Of a stretch of 38,122 nucleotides of DNA, positions 17,071-26,159 are shown piece by piece. Location: assembly GCF_000327285.1 (NCBI RefSeq), contig NZ_HE998568.1:352386-390507 (forward strand). The letters run 5' to 3'. Source of the DNA: Holdemania massiliensis AP2 (GTDB lineage: Bacteria; Bacillota_I; Bacilli_A; Erysipelotrichales; Erysipelotrichaceae). A program made the translations under genes and the position numbers. Within the stretch, counting starts at the first letter, position 1; each line of letters opens with the position of its first letter. The notes under the pieces were generated by a model. That model was given only the letters and a program-made list of their open reading frames with translations. It was not told the origin of the DNA and did not search any database.

Positions 17071-18829
17071 TTAATCAACGCCGGCTTCAACAATCAGCCA
17101 TAGAAATTCATACGCTTTAAGATCCAATGTTTCCTGACTGCCGCTGATCCGGCGGCCTGTCAGCAGCTCCCGCGCCTGTTCTTCCTTATTAAACAAGGAT
17201 GTCAGCGGGCAATACTGCGGAGATTCCGTAAAGTTGAACAAAAACAGAAGCCGCTGCTTTTTACAGGATCGGCTCCATACCAACAAAGCATCATTGCCCG
17301 TATCCAGAATCTGTTCCTGTCCGCAGTTCCAGTCCGGATAATCTGAACGGACCTGAAGCATGGCTTTTAAACTTTGGAATATCCGGTATTCCAAGCTCAG
17401 CAGCTGAAAGCGCTGCTGGGCTTTTTCTTCGATATAAACCGGTCTTTGCAGCCATCGTCGATCTTGTTCTTTGTCTGGATCCAGGCGGAAGCTGACATCA
17501 TTCAGCGCGCCCAGTTCATCGCCATCTGACAACAGCGGCATTCCCCGCATCGCCAGACTTAATCCCTGAAGCAGCAGCACACGCCGGCAGCTGTTCTCCA
17601 ATTCGTAAGGCTCATGATGATCCATCGCCCGGCCGCATCCAGCCCAGCTTGCCAAGGTTCCGTAACAGCGCCCGCTTTCCGGATCGCTTTCCCCTTCGGC
17701 AAAGCTGCCCAAAGCCTGTCCGGTATAGAAATCCGTCAAAAACTGCCGATGCGACTCCGGATTCCATCCGCGCATCATCGCCGCTTCCTCATTAAAATTC
17801 CAGCGGAGGCCCTGATCGCAGCCCACCGGGTGAATCGCGATCGTGGCTGGGGTCAGCGCATGAAAAAATCAGATCGGCCCGCTGCATTTTCGTATCGCGG
17901 GTCGCCAGCGAATTCCAGCTGTTGATCATGGCGGCTTGATCGAGGACGGATGCGGACTGCGGAGCACGCTGGGCCAGAATTTGTAAGTCATGAGCTGCTG
18001 CTTCGCTGTGACCGATCACCAGCACGGATGGGCATACCAGCTTTCCAGCCGCAACAAAAAGCGCAAACAGGTCTGGAATCTGCGGATAAAGCGGCTGAGC
18101 TTTGCATTCTTTCCACATATGATCCAGCTGCCGCAGCTCAATCGCATCCACACCTAAATCCGCAAGCGAACAAAAGCGTTTCAGCATCACGCTCAGCACC
18201 TGAGGATTTTTATAATCCAACAGCCATCCGCCAGTCTGCGGGCTGCGGTAGACATATTGATGAATCTTTTCCAGCTTATAAAATACACCGGTTTCATTTT
18301 CTTTGGAAAACGGACTGTATAAAGAGGCAAGCTTAGCATCAGCAATCATCCAATACCGCTGCTGCATCGAAAGATCCCCTTTTAGCGCCTGGCTTGCCCA
18401 AGGATCGTCCTGCGGAGTTCCAGCCACGTCAAAATCTATGCCCACCGCAAAGCCTTCCGCATGCCACGCGTCAATCTCGGTTTGAAGGACTTGCCGTGAA
18501 CGTTGCGTATGCGGAAAAGGGACCTCGCTGAGCTGTACCCAGCCGATCCCTAACTCCCGCAGTTCCTTAGCCCGCAGGGATATCTGCGCTGCAGACTGCG
18601 CGGCAGAATAATTCAGCCGCATGCCTGCCGGCGCCGAGCAGAACCAAGCTGGGCCGCGGTCTTTCCCGCGATGAAGCAGACTGCGATTGAGCCTCTGTTC
18701 ATCCAGCATTGCCAAAAGCGCATCGAATGTTTCTTCCTGAACATGAAACGGCTGATAGATCCTAAAGAAAGCCGCTTCCATTTCTGCCATAAGCGGCTGC
18801 AGCCGCTGCAGGAATTCGCCGGCGCTCAT
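17071..18829 (-). pseudogene. Frameshifted, catalytically degenerate amylosucrase-like GH13 gene
   Basis: Two overlapping frames (18829-17792 and 17871-17071) together give one GH13 protein of about 585 residues. It lines up along its length with amylosucrase, which makes glucan and fructose from sucrose. Examples are MINSWNSLATRD, then DGDELGALND in the second frame. The frame breaks in a run of six T on the coding strand (17863-17868); five T would restore it. Compared from memory with Neisseria polysaccharea amylosucrase, the nucleophile Asp 286 is replaced by Arg 233, His 187 by Gly 137, and the HDD motif reads CDQ. The acid/base Glu is kept (Glu 276). A B-domain stretch is missing. It starts 3 bases after the fructokinase stop, so the pair looks like a sucrose-use operon. 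It may be a dying gene, a pseudoenzyme, or an assembly error on top of a degenerate family member. Confidence 0.8.
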
Positions 18830-18832
18830 CCC

Positions 18833-19798
18833 TCAGCTCTCCGGCTGCTGATCCAGCAAAGCCTGTGCTTCTTCGGTTGTGACCAGGGACGGCATTCCGC
18901 CCTTACGAGTTACGGACAAAGCCCCGGAAGCATTCGCCAGCCGCAGCATCTGATAGACATCCTCACCGCTGAGCTGTTCCAGCGTTTTTTCCGATTTTAG
19001 GAAACTGGCCAGAAAGCAGCCTAAGAAACCATCGCCAGCGCCGGTTGTATCCACCACCGATACCGGGAAAGCTGGAGCGTTAATATAGTAATCGTGAATT
19101 AAGGCATGACTGCCCTGACTGCCCTCGGTGACGAGGATCAGCGGCGTTTTGTATTTCTTCGCAATCTGCCGTGCTCCTTCTTCCAGCGTCTTGCAGCCGG
19201 TTAGAAAAATCAATTCTTCTTCCGCAACTTTGAGGATATCGCAGAACTGCAGACCATGCCGGATTTCATGCCGGGCTTCTTCTTCACTGTTCCACAGCGG
19301 CATCCTGAGATTCGGGTCAAATGAAAGCAGCTTCCCTTTCTGCTGGGCATATTTTATGAGTTCAAAAGTCGTAATCCGCGCCGGATTGTGAGTCATTGAC
19401 ACTGAACCATAATGGAAGAGTTCACACTCGTCGATCGCCCGCAGATTGACTTCCTGACTTTCAATCATCGTATCTGCCCCCGGATTGCGGTAAAAGCAAA
19501 AGGACCGTTCACCTTTTTCATCGAGCTGAACGAAGGCCAACGTTGTTTTATAACGGGAATTGATCACCATATATTCCGTGTCAACACCCTCGCCCTTGAG
19601 CTTTTCATTCAAAAACTGACCGAAGATATCGTCGCCGACCTCGCCGATAAAGCTTGCCTGTACGCCATGCTTCACCGCAGCCACCGCCAAATTTGCGGGG
19701 GCTCCGCCCGGATTGCGTTCAAATAGGATATTTCCATTTTCACTGACGCCTACCGGCGTAAAATCAATCAAGGTTTCACCAAATGAGCATATTTTCAT
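18833..19798 (-). CDS. PfkB-family carbohydrate kinase, probably fructokinase
   Basis: The 321-residue kinase has both PfkB signatures: GGAPANLAVA near residue 31 for the sugar site, and DTTGAGDGFLG near residue 249 with the catalytic Asp. The closest pattern I know is bacterial fructokinase, ATP-dependent phosphorylation of fructose at C6 in the cytoplasm. GGAGG lies 8 bases before the start at 19798. The downstream neighbour resembles amylosucrase, which would release fructose, and this supports the substrate. A promoter and a CcpA-type cre site lie upstream. The frame is intact even though its partner gene is broken. Confidence 0.88.
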   Translation of the reverse strand: MKICSFGETLIDFTPVGVSENGNILFERNPGGAPANLAVAAVKHGVQASFIGEVGDDIFGQFLNEKLKGEGVDTEYMVINSRYKTTLAFVQLDEKGERSFCFYRNPGADTMIESQEVNLRAIDECELFHYGSVSMTHNPARITTFELIKYAQQKGKLLSFDPNLRMPLWNSEEEARHEIRHGLQFCDILKVAEEELIFLTGCKTLEEGARQIAKKYKTPLILVTEGSQGSHALIHDYYINAPAFPVSVVDTTGAGDGFLGCFLASFLKSEKTLEQLSGEDVYQMLRLANASGALSVTRKGGMPSLVTTEEAQALLDQQPES

Positions 19799-19840
19799 CT
19801 TTAGTTCCTCCTGCCTAAGATTTTGAGTCTTTCCTATCTT

Positions 19841-19868
19841 ATTCTAACACGAACCGAACTTTTCCCAA
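19841..19868 (-). promoter_or_regulatory. Promoter of the fructokinase gene
   Basis: On the minus strand, -35 TTGGGA (19863-19868) and -10 TAGAAT (19841-19846) are 16 bases apart, about 40 bases before the start codon. Confidence 0.5.
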
Positions 19869-19876
19869 ACCCTAAT

Positions 19877-19891
19877 CGCAAGCGTTTTCAT
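19877..19891 (-). promoter_or_regulatory. Catabolite response element (cre) for CcpA
   Basis: ATGAAAACGCTTGCG on the minus strand matches the cre consensus WTGNAANCGNWNNCW at every fixed position except the last W. It is centred about 50 bases upstream of the predicted transcription start of the fructokinase gene. Catabolite control of the sucrose/fructose pair is inferred. Confidence 0.6.
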
Positions 19892-19996
19892 CTTCTTTTT
19901 CTTTGCTGACTTCCTGTTTTCCATATAAAAATAATCATCCTTATTCGTTATAGCCAACAGGAGAAAGCGACGGAATAAAGGTTTTTACTCGATTTC

Positions 19997-20064
19997 GGGC
20001 AGGGATAAAATTTCCATACAAAAAGCAGGCAGAATGAAGCAGTATATAAAACTTTATCCTGCCC
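19997..20064. repeat. Long imperfect dyad of unknown role
   Basis: GGGCAGGGATAAA (19997-20009) and TTTATCCTGCCC (20053-20064) can pair over 12 bp with one bulged G, enclosing about 43 bases. Neither strand shows a U tract right after it, so it is not an obvious terminator. Confidence 0.5.
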
Positions 20065-20096
20065 TATCTCTAATTCTAGAACGGGCAATGCTTCAA

Positions 20097-20130
20097 ATCA
20101 AAAAGGTGCTTCGCTTGGAAACACCTTTTT
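20097..20130 (-). terminator. Intrinsic terminator of the secA-prfB operon
   Basis: On the minus strand, AAAAAGGTG and CACCTTTTT form a stem around a 13-base loop, 4 bases after the prfB stop. Confidence 0.88.
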
Positions 20131-20133
20131 AAT

Positions 20134-21235
20134 TTACTGAATCTGACTTTTGAGATAGCTGAAGATGAACCCGTCCAGATCGCCATCCATGACATTCTGA
20201 ACACTACCCATTTCATAGCCGGTACGATGATCCTTGACCATGGTATACGGACAGAAGACATACGAACGGATCTGCGATCCCCATTCAATGTTTTTCTGTT
20301 CGCCGCGGATCGCTGCCAGCTTGGCTTCCTGTTCCTCGATCATCCGCTGATACAGCTTGGATTTCAGCATGTTCATGCAGCGTTCCCGGTTCTGAATCTG
20401 ACTGCGCTCAGTCTGGCAGGATACCACAATGCCGGTCGGCTTGTGCGTCATGCGCACAGCGCTGTCGGTCTTGTTGATATGCTGTCCGCCGGCTCCGCTG
20501 GCCCGCATCGTTACGACGTCCAGATCTTTTTCATCAATCGTAATTTCAATTTCATCCGCGAACTGCGGCATCACGTCCAGGGAAGCAAACGAGGTGTGCC
20601 GACGGCCGGAGGAATCAAACGGAGAAATCCGCACCAGCCGGTGCACGCCCTTTTCCGCTTTCAGATAACCGTAGGCCATATCGCCCTCGATCAGAATGCT
20701 CGCCGATTTAATCCCGGCTTCTTCGCCTTCCTGATAGTCCAGCAAGGTAACCTTATAGCCCTTCCGTTCAGCCCAGCGGCAATACATCCGATAAAGCATG
20801 CTTGCCCAGTCCTGACTTTCCGTGCCGCCGGCTCCCGGATGCAGCTCCAGAATCGCGTTGTTTTTGTCATAAGGATGCGAAAGCAGCACCATGACTTCAA
20901 ACTCTTCAAACTGACTGAGCGTATCCTGATATTCCATATCCAGCAGCTCTTTCAGTTCCTCATCAAAATTCTGGTTCAGCTCATCCACGGTTTCCTGCAA
21001 TGAGGCTAAAGCCTGTTCCATCTGATGATATTTAGCTTCCAACTCTTTCATGCCGTTGCATTGGCGAATGACATTCTGAGCCGCTTTCGGATCGTCCCAG
21101 AAATGTTCTTCGTTCATCTTCGCTTCCAGTTCTTCAATTTGTTTTTGCTTTGCAGCTAAGTCAAAGAGAGTCGCCTAACTGCTTTAACTTCGTTACCGAA
21201 GCGGTTAGGCCTTGTCGAATCTCATACAGTTCCAT
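20134..21235 (-). CDS. prfB: Peptide chain release factor 2, with programmed +1 frameshift
   Basis: Release factor 2 ends translation at UGA and UAA. The true start is ATG 21235; 24 codons lead to CTT TGA C, where the ribosome must slip by +1 (skipping base 21163) to read GAC and continue to 20134. The product has 366 residues, the family norm. An AGGCGA motif just before CTTTGAC is the internal Shine-Dalgarno-like stimulator. The mature part shows the SPF tripeptide for stop-codon reading (in [11 protein letters not shown]) and GGQ (in [10 protein letters not shown]) for peptidyl-tRNA hydrolysis. The start is 2 bases past the secA stop, the same gene pair as in Bacillus. Regulation is by RF2's own level through the frameshift. 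Confidence 0.97.
21158..21175 (-). promoter_or_regulatory. RF2 programmed frameshift site
   Basis: On the minus strand, AGGCGACTCTCTTTGACT contains the SD-like AGGCGA, then CTT TGA C. The in-frame TGA is at 21163-21161. This matches the classical prfB autoregulatory site. Confidence 0.95.
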
Positions 21236-21237
21236 CG

Positions 21238-23586
21238 TTATTTCTTACGCTCCTCTATTACAATTCTTACATTCAGGCAGAAAGTGACAACTTCCTGCGC
21301 AATTCGTGCCATCATGTCTTCAAACAGCTGATAGCCTTCGGAAACATACGCCTGCAGCGGGTTGGACTGGGCATAGGATCGCAGATGAATACCGTCGCGC
21401 AGCTTGCTCATGGTATCGATATGATCCACCCAGTTGCGGTCGATAACTTTTAACACCATCGTCTTTTCTATCGGCAGGACATGCACCTTGATCGGTTCAA
21501 TCTTGCCTTCATAGACATCCCAAGCCGCTTTGCAGCACAGCTCGCTGATCTCCGGAATACTCTTGCCTTCCAGATCCGTTTCCGTCAGACTTTCATGGAA
21601 GCCCATCTTGCCTAACGATTCCAGCAGTTCCGCGGTATTGACATGTTCTTCCTTCCCATCGTGTTCCGTATGGGCAGCAACCAGATTGCTGACAACGCGG
21701 TCAAACATATCCTTCACGATGCTGTGGACATCGTCATGATCAAGAATGAAGTTGCGCTGTTCATAGATAATTTCACGCTGCTGCCGCAGAACATCATCAT
21801 ATTCCAGCAAGGTTTTACGTACGTCGAAGTTCACGCCTTCCACGCGCTTCTGCGCGCTGCCGATCGACTTGGTCACGACCTTGGATTCAATCGGAACATC
21901 GCCCAGCTGAGAGAACAGGCTTTCCATCTTTTCCGAGCCGAACCGCACCATCAGATCATCCTGGACCGAGACATAGAAACGGGAATAGCCCGGATCTCCC
22001 TGACGGCCGGAACGACCGCGCAGCTGGTTATCAATACGGCGGGATTCATGCCGTTCTGAACCGATGACCGCCAGACCGCCAAGTTCCCGGACCCCTTCGC
22101 CCAGCTTGATATCGGTACCACGGCCGGCCATGTTGGTCGCAATCGTTACCGAACCCTTCTGACCTGCCTTTTTGATGATTTCCGCTTCTCTGGCATGGTT
22201 TTTCGCATTCAGGACTTCATGCGGAATCTTGCGTTCTTTTAACATCTTCGCAATGAATTCACTGGTTTCCACAGCGATGGTGCCGACTAGAACCGGCTGG
22301 CCTTTTTCATGACATTCCTTGACCTCGTTGACCAGAGCTTCAAATTTAGCCTTCTTGGTGCCGAAGATGGCATCCGGATAGTCAATACGGGCAACCGGCC
22401 GATTGGTCGGAATTTCCATGACGCGCATGTTGTAAATGCTTAAGAATTCTTCTTCTTCCGTCTTTGCCGTACCGGTCATGCCGGCCAGCTTGTTGTATAG
22501 GCGGAAGAAATTCTGATAGGTGATCGTGGCCAGCGTTGTCGTTTCCTGTTTGATGGATACGCCTTCCTTGGCTTCAATCGCCTGATGCAGACCATCGGAA
22601 TAAGCACGGCCCTTCATCAAACGGCCGGTGAACTGGTCAACGATGACGATCTCATCGTTATCCACGACATATTCCACATCCTTCATCATGATGTAGTTGG
22701 CCTTTAAGGCCTGGGAAATATGGTGCACCAGCTGCGTATGATCAAGCTCGTACAGGTTTTTTACCCGGAACGCCTTTTCCGCTTTGGTAACGCCGGAATC
22801 CGTCAGCTGCACGGTTTTGCTTTTGACGTCGATCTCATAGTCTTCGTCCATTTTCAGTGATTTCACAAAACGATCCGCCTGAATATACAGGTTGGCCGTC
22901 TGTTTCTGACCGCCGGAAATAATCAGCGGGGTCCGCGATTCATCGATCAGGATGGAGTCGACTTCATCGACCAACGCAAAATTCAGAGGCCGCAGAACAC
23001 GATCCTCAACACGCGTCACCATGTTGTCGCGCAGATAATCAAATCCGACTTCCGCATTGGTCGTATAGGTAATATCGCAGTTGTAAGCAGCCCGTTTCTG
23101 AGCCGGGGTCAGCTGACGCAGATTTAAGCCGACAGTCAAGCCCAGGAAGCGGTGAATCTGTCCCATCCATTCAGCGTCGCGGCCGGCCAGGTATTCATTG
23201 ACGGTGACGACATGCACTCCCCGGCCATCCAAGGCATTTAAATAGACCGGCAAAACCGAGGTCAGGGTTTTACCTTCACCGGTTTTCATTTCCGCGATAT
23301 CGCCGCCATGCAGAACGATGCCGCCCATCAGCTGAACAAGATACGGATATTCGCCGATCACTCGCTTAGCCGCTTCGCGGACAACCGCGAAGGCTTCCGG
23401 AAGCAAGTCATCCAGCGTTTCGCCGTTCTTTAACCGCTGCTGAAACTGCGGTGTTTTTGCTTTTAGTTCCTCATCGCTCAGACCCGCCATCTGCGATGCC
23501 AGCGCATCGACTTCATGAGCGCGTTTCTCGACTTCTTTCAGCCGTTTTTTATCGTAATTAAAAAGTTTATCCAAAAAAGTTGCCAT
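21238..23586 (-). CDS. secA: Preprotein translocase ATPase SecA
   Basis: SecA drives proteins through the SecYEG channel by ATP hydrolysis at the inner face of the membrane. The 782-residue product has Walker A MKTGEGKT (100-107), the Walker B/DEVD motif with DEVDSILIDE (about 205-215), and helicase-like motifs LRGRSGRQGDPG and GRGTDIKLG in NBF2. It ends at RIVIEERKK, without the C-terminal zinc-binding tail found in many SecA proteins, so it is short by about 50 residues compared with the E. coli type. The start at 23586 is set by GGAGGG; an upstream in-frame extension starting at 23652 has no such site. It is the first gene of secA-prfB. Confidence 0.97.
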   Translation of the reverse strand: MATFLDKLFNYDKKRLKEVEKRAHEVDALASQMAGLSDEELKAKTPQFQQRLKNGETLDDLLPEAFAVVREAAKRVIGEYPYLVQLMGGIVLHGGDIAEMKTGEGKTLTSVLPVYLNALDGRGVHVVTVNEYLAGRDAEWMGQIHRFLGLTVGLNLRQLTPAQKRAAYNCDITYTTNAEVGFDYLRDNMVTRVEDRVLRPLNFALVDEVDSILIDESRTPLIISGGQKQTANLYIQADRFVKSLKMDEDYEIDVKSKTVQLTDSGVTKAEKAFRVKNLYELDHTQLVHHISQALKANYIMMKDVEYVVDNDEIVIVDQFTGRLMKGRAYSDGLHQAIEAKEGVSIKQETTTLATITYQNFFRLYNKLAGMTGTAKTEEEEFLSIYNMRVMEIPTNRPVARIDYPDAIFGTKKAKFEALVNEVKECHEKGQPVLVGTIAVETSEFIAKMLKERKIPHEVLNAKNHAREAEIIKKAGQKGSVTIATNMAGRGTDIKLGEGVRELGGLAVIGSERHESRRIDNQLRGRSGRQGDPGYSRFYVSVQDDLMVRFGSEKMESLFSQLGDVPIESKVVTKSIGSAQKRVEGVNFDVRKTLLEYDDVLRQQREIIYEQRNFILDHDDVHSIVKDMFDRVVSNLVAAHTEHDGKEEHVNTAELLESLGKMGFHESLTETDLEGKSIPEISELCCKAAWDVYEGKIEPIKVHVLPIEKTMVLKVIDRNWVDHIDTMSKLRDGIHLRSYAQSNPLQAYVSEGYQLFEDMMARIAQEVVTFCLNVRIVIEERKK

Positions 23587-23607
23587 TGTGGTCCCTCCAT
23601 CGTTCCT

Positions 23608-23636
23608 ATTGTATCGTAATTGAGCGAAAAACACAA
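23608..23636 (-). promoter_or_regulatory. Possible secA promoter
   Basis: On the minus strand, TTGTGT (23631-23636) and TACAAT (23608-23613) are 17 bases apart, directly after the cold-shock gene terminator. The -35 is weak. Confidence 0.4.
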
Positions 23637-23663
23637 AGAAAAAGGCCGTCAAACCCGGCCTTT
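23636..23663 (-). terminator. Intrinsic terminator of the cold-shock gene
   Basis: AAAGGCCG and CGGCCTTT form an 8-bp stem around a 7-base loop, followed by TTCTTTG on the minus strand. It begins 10 bases after the csp stop. Confidence 0.8.
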
Positions 23664-23673
23664 GATCGCTGTT

Positions 23674-23871
23674 TTACAGTTTTTTGACGTTGTGGGCCTG
23701 GTAACCCCGGTCGCCCTCGATCAGATCGAATTCCACCTCGGCGTTTTCTTCGATCGTCTTGAAGCCGTCCATGACCAGCTGAGAATAATGGAAAAAGACA
23801 TCGCGGCCATCATTAAGCTTAATAAAACCATAGCCCTTTTCCTTATTAAACATCTTTACTTTACCTTGCAT
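23674..23871 (-). CDS. Cold-shock protein, CspA family
   Basis: The 65-residue single OB-fold protein binds single-stranded RNA and DNA and acts as an RNA chaperone. RNP1 is seen as KGYGFIKL (12-19) and RNP2 as DVFFHYSQL (about 24-32). Length and sequence are typical. The ribosome binding site is weak, and the promoter lies about 200 bases upstream, so it has the long leader common among cold-shock genes. Confidence 0.95.
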   Translation of the reverse strand: MQGKVKMFNKEKGYGFIKLNDGRDVFFHYSQLVMDGFKTIEENAEVEFDLIEGDRGYQAHNVKKL

Positions 23872-24082
23872 CTGCTTCTAAACCTAACCCTTTCTTCTTT
23901 TTCTCTGCAGCGCTGAATCACGCTGTTTTGCTGATTGGATCAGAACTGAAATGTGTTCCTTAATCCTGAAATTCATTGTTCCGCTGCATCCCTTTGTCTG
24001 CTGATAGCGAAGAATCCTTAAGCGATGCCGCGGACTTTTGTTGCCTCCTGCAGCCGGAATTCCTCCTTTCCCGTCTACTTTG

Positions 24083-24111
24083 AGTATAGAGAGGAATGAG
24101 CGCAAACTCAA
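24083..24111 (-). promoter_or_regulatory. Promoter of the cold-shock gene, giving a leader of about 205 bases
   Basis: On the minus strand, -35 TTGAGT (24106-24111) and -10 TATACT (24083-24088) are 17 bases apart. Transcription would start near 24076, far upstream of the ATG at 23871. Confidence 0.6.
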
Positions 24112-24154
24112 ATCTTTTCCTTCGCCTTATTTCGAGCTTTTTTATTTCAACCCC

Positions 24155-24182
24155 CATGATGAGTCCTAGATCGCTCATCATG
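24155..24182. repeat. Perfect 9-bp inverted repeat after comFC
   Basis: CATGATGAG and CTCATCATG flank a 10-base centre. There is no U tract on either side. It may be a weak terminator for comFC or an operator upstream of the csp promoter. Confidence 0.4.
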
Positions 24183-24235
24183 ACACGGCAGTCTTGCTGC
24201 CTTTGATCTCGTTTCCAGATCGATTTGACTTCATG

Positions 24236-24901
24236 TCAGTGGGGGAATCCCCGCTTATTTCGTTGAAAAGAGAAGGGCGGGCGCGGATCAGGCGGCAGAA
24301 AACGTTGATTAACAGCCAGAACCAAGGCTTCATGGGCTTGGGGCAGCAGCGCCTGCGCAGCCCTAAGCGTGCTGCCGGTCGTGAGCACATCGTCGATCAG
24401 AACCAGCGGGCCCGAAGGAATAGAAACCCCTGGAATCAAGCGGATATGGCTGGCGGCGCTTTGACGCTGCTTAGCATTGCCCTGCTGCTCATAGTCGTCT
24501 GTTTTTTCCAATAACGGAACAACCGGCAGCCGCAAACCAAAGAACAGCTGCGGGATCGTATCAAAACCGCGTTTCTCCCGTTTAGCGCGGGAGGAGGGCA
24601 TTGGGATCAGCGCGGCCCGGCGGTAACGCCGGCGCAGCGAATCCTGCCGCGGTTTTAAGAAAATATTCTGCAGCGCTTCATCCATGCATTCCTTATACTG
24701 CACAAGCATTTTCATAAAGGCCTCGTCATAGACATATAAGCCCTGAACCGACAAATCGCCCAGCTTAACCTGACCCGCAATCGGCGTCAGCAGACCGCGG
24801 CATTTCCCGCACAATTCATCGTCAACAAACAACAATTCGCTGATCGTGCGGCCGTTGAGCAGCGGGCCGCCGCACCACAGACACCGTTCAGCCGGCGGCA
24901 T
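24236..24901 (-). CDS. comFC: ComFC, competence-linked phosphoribosyltransferase-like protein
   Basis: The 221-residue protein has N-terminal Cys pairs (CLWCGG and CGKCRG, residues 7-35) that could bind zinc. The C-terminal PRPP-binding segment is VLIDDVLTTGST (about 167-178), preceded by the family's KREKRGFD-type motif. ComFC works with the ComFA ATPase in taking up single-stranded DNA during natural transformation. Its start overlaps comFA by 14 bases, so the two are translated together. Confidence 0.93.
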   Translation of the reverse strand: MPPAERCLWCGGPLLNGRTISELLFVDDELCGKCRGLLTPIAGQVKLGDLSVQGLYVYDEAFMKMLVQYKECMDEALQNIFLKPRQDSLRRRYRRAALIPMPSSRAKREKRGFDTIPQLFFGLRLPVVPLLEKTDDYEQQGNAKQRQSAASHIRLIPGVSIPSGPLVLIDDVLTTGSTLRAAQALLPQAHEALVLAVNQRFLPPDPRPPFSFQRNKRGFPH

Positions 24902-26036
24902 TGGCTTCCTTCAGCCGCTTCACACAGCGTTCAACAGCGGCGCTGCGCTGCCGGCATAAAAACAACCCGTCTCCCTGCGGGCAGGCAAAACTGCGGCCGA
25001 CCCGTCCGATCATCTGTATTAATGAGGCTTCGTCAAAAACACTGTGATCCGCCAACATGACGCACACATCAACCCCGCTGATCGTCACGCCTCTTTCCAG
25101 CACCGTCGTCGCGAAGCAAAACGGCAGTTCCTTTGCTCGCAGCTTCCGCAGCGTTTCATCCTGATCCTCAGATTTACTGGTCAGTGCCCCGCACGCAAAA
25201 CGCAGCGAAAACAAAGCTTTTAAACGATAGCATTCCTGAATCGTGGGCACAAAAATCAAAGCTTGCTTGCCGGCTTTCTGCTTGCTTTTCAGCCAGCGGT
25301 ACAGCTGAATCAGAAGCCAGATCCCAGGTCCGATCACAACGTGCGGCACGGGCAGATCATAGCCATGCGGACGGCGGTTGAGCTTAAGCTGCGCTAATGT
25401 CCCAACCCGGATTCGGGCCTGCAGCTCAGCATCCGGAGTCGCCGTCGTGTAGACGATCTGACCGCGGCAGCTGACGCGGGCAATCCCATGCAGCACCGGA
25501 TCGCCTTTATAGGGAAAGGCATCCGGCTCATCCAGCACCAACAGATCAAACCGCCGGGGATAGCGGTACAGCTGATGGGTCGTGCAGACAATCAGATCCG
25601 CTTCCGTTTTTTGCGTATAGCCCTGACAGACCGGAATAACCGATAAATCCGGGAAAGCCGCCGCCAGCCGTTTCGCCAGTTCCAGCACGACCTGCCGCCG
25701 GGCCACCGCCACAGCGACCTGTTGCCCGCGCTGAAGCCTCCGCTGCAGACATGCCATCACAATTTCCGTTTTTCCTGCTCCGCACACCGCGTCAACCAAA
25801 ACATCCTGAGTTTCGGATAATTCGCAAAGCTGATCCGAGATTCGCTGCTGCGCCGCGGTCAGCGGATAATCCAGCCGCAGATGCGGATCCAACGGTTCCT
25901 TGGGTTCAGGCTCAGGAAGCTCAGCCGTTTCGCACACCAGCATCCGGGAAAAACCGATGCAGCGGCGGCAGTACCATCCTTTGCTGCCAAGATAAAACCA
26001 GCTTGGATCTTCATTGAAGCATCGCGGGCATCGCAT
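24888..26036 (-). CDS. comFA: ComFA, DNA-uptake ATPase/helicase
   Basis: The 382-residue superfamily 2 ATPase is thought to pull the incoming DNA strand through the membrane channel in transformation. It opens with a zinc-finger pattern (CPRC and CRRC within residues 3-26). Walker A is GAGKTE (about residue 88), the DEAD-type box is LDEPDAFPY, and the motif VI-like segment is QMIGRVGRS. The start at 26036 has GGAGGTG in front; a GTG 15 bases upstream lies inside that site. It is divergent from the beta-galactosidase gene. At 382 residues it is somewhat shorter than the Bacillus protein. Confidence 0.93.
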   Translation of the reverse strand: MRCPRCFNEDPSWFYLGSKGWYCRRCIGFSRMLVCETAELPEPEPKEPLDPHLRLDYPLTAAQQRISDQLCELSETQDVLVDAVCGAGKTEIVMACLQRRLQRGQQVAVAVARRQVVLELAKRLAAAFPDLSVIPVCQGYTQKTEADLIVCTTHQLYRYPRRFDLLVLDEPDAFPYKGDPVLHGIARVSCRGQIVYTTATPDAELQARIRVGTLAQLKLNRRPHGYDLPVPHVVIGPGIWLLIQLYRWLKSKQKAGKQALIFVPTIQECYRLKALFSLRFACGALTSKSEDQDETLRKLRAKELPFCFATTVLERGVTISGVDVCVMLADHSVFDEASLIQMIGRVGRSFACPQGDGLFLCRQRSAAVERCVKRLKEANAAG

Positions 26037-26159
26037 CTTTTCACCTCCCACTTATAATATTGCGGAAAATTGGAAAAAGCCCCGCAAAAAATAAGAATTT
26101 CTTTATTTTTTCCCATTTCTTTTCTACAATGAAAGAAAGAGTAAGAGGAGGAACAGATC

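Larger units (their letters stand above)
19799..20133. other. 335-base region between prfB and the fructokinase gene
   Basis: This region holds the fructokinase promoter (19841-19868), a cre site (19877-19891), an unexplained long dyad (19997-20064) and the prfB terminator (20097-20130). No gene is visible in it. Confidence 0.7.
23872..24235. other. 364-base leader and spacer between comFC and the cold-shock gene
   Basis: No gene is credible here; the short minus-strand frames at 23884-24181 have unusual composition and no support. The region holds the csp promoter (24083-24111), its long leader, and a perfect hairpin (24155-24182). Confidence 0.6.

Noticed and set aside
20227-21003. Plus-strand open frame of 258 codons opposite prfB
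   Set aside because: It is a shadow of the strongly conserved RF2 frame and matches no family.
20134-21235. prfB as a frameshifted pseudogene
   Set aside because: The break is the known CTTTGAC programmed site with its stimulator, so the gene is functional.
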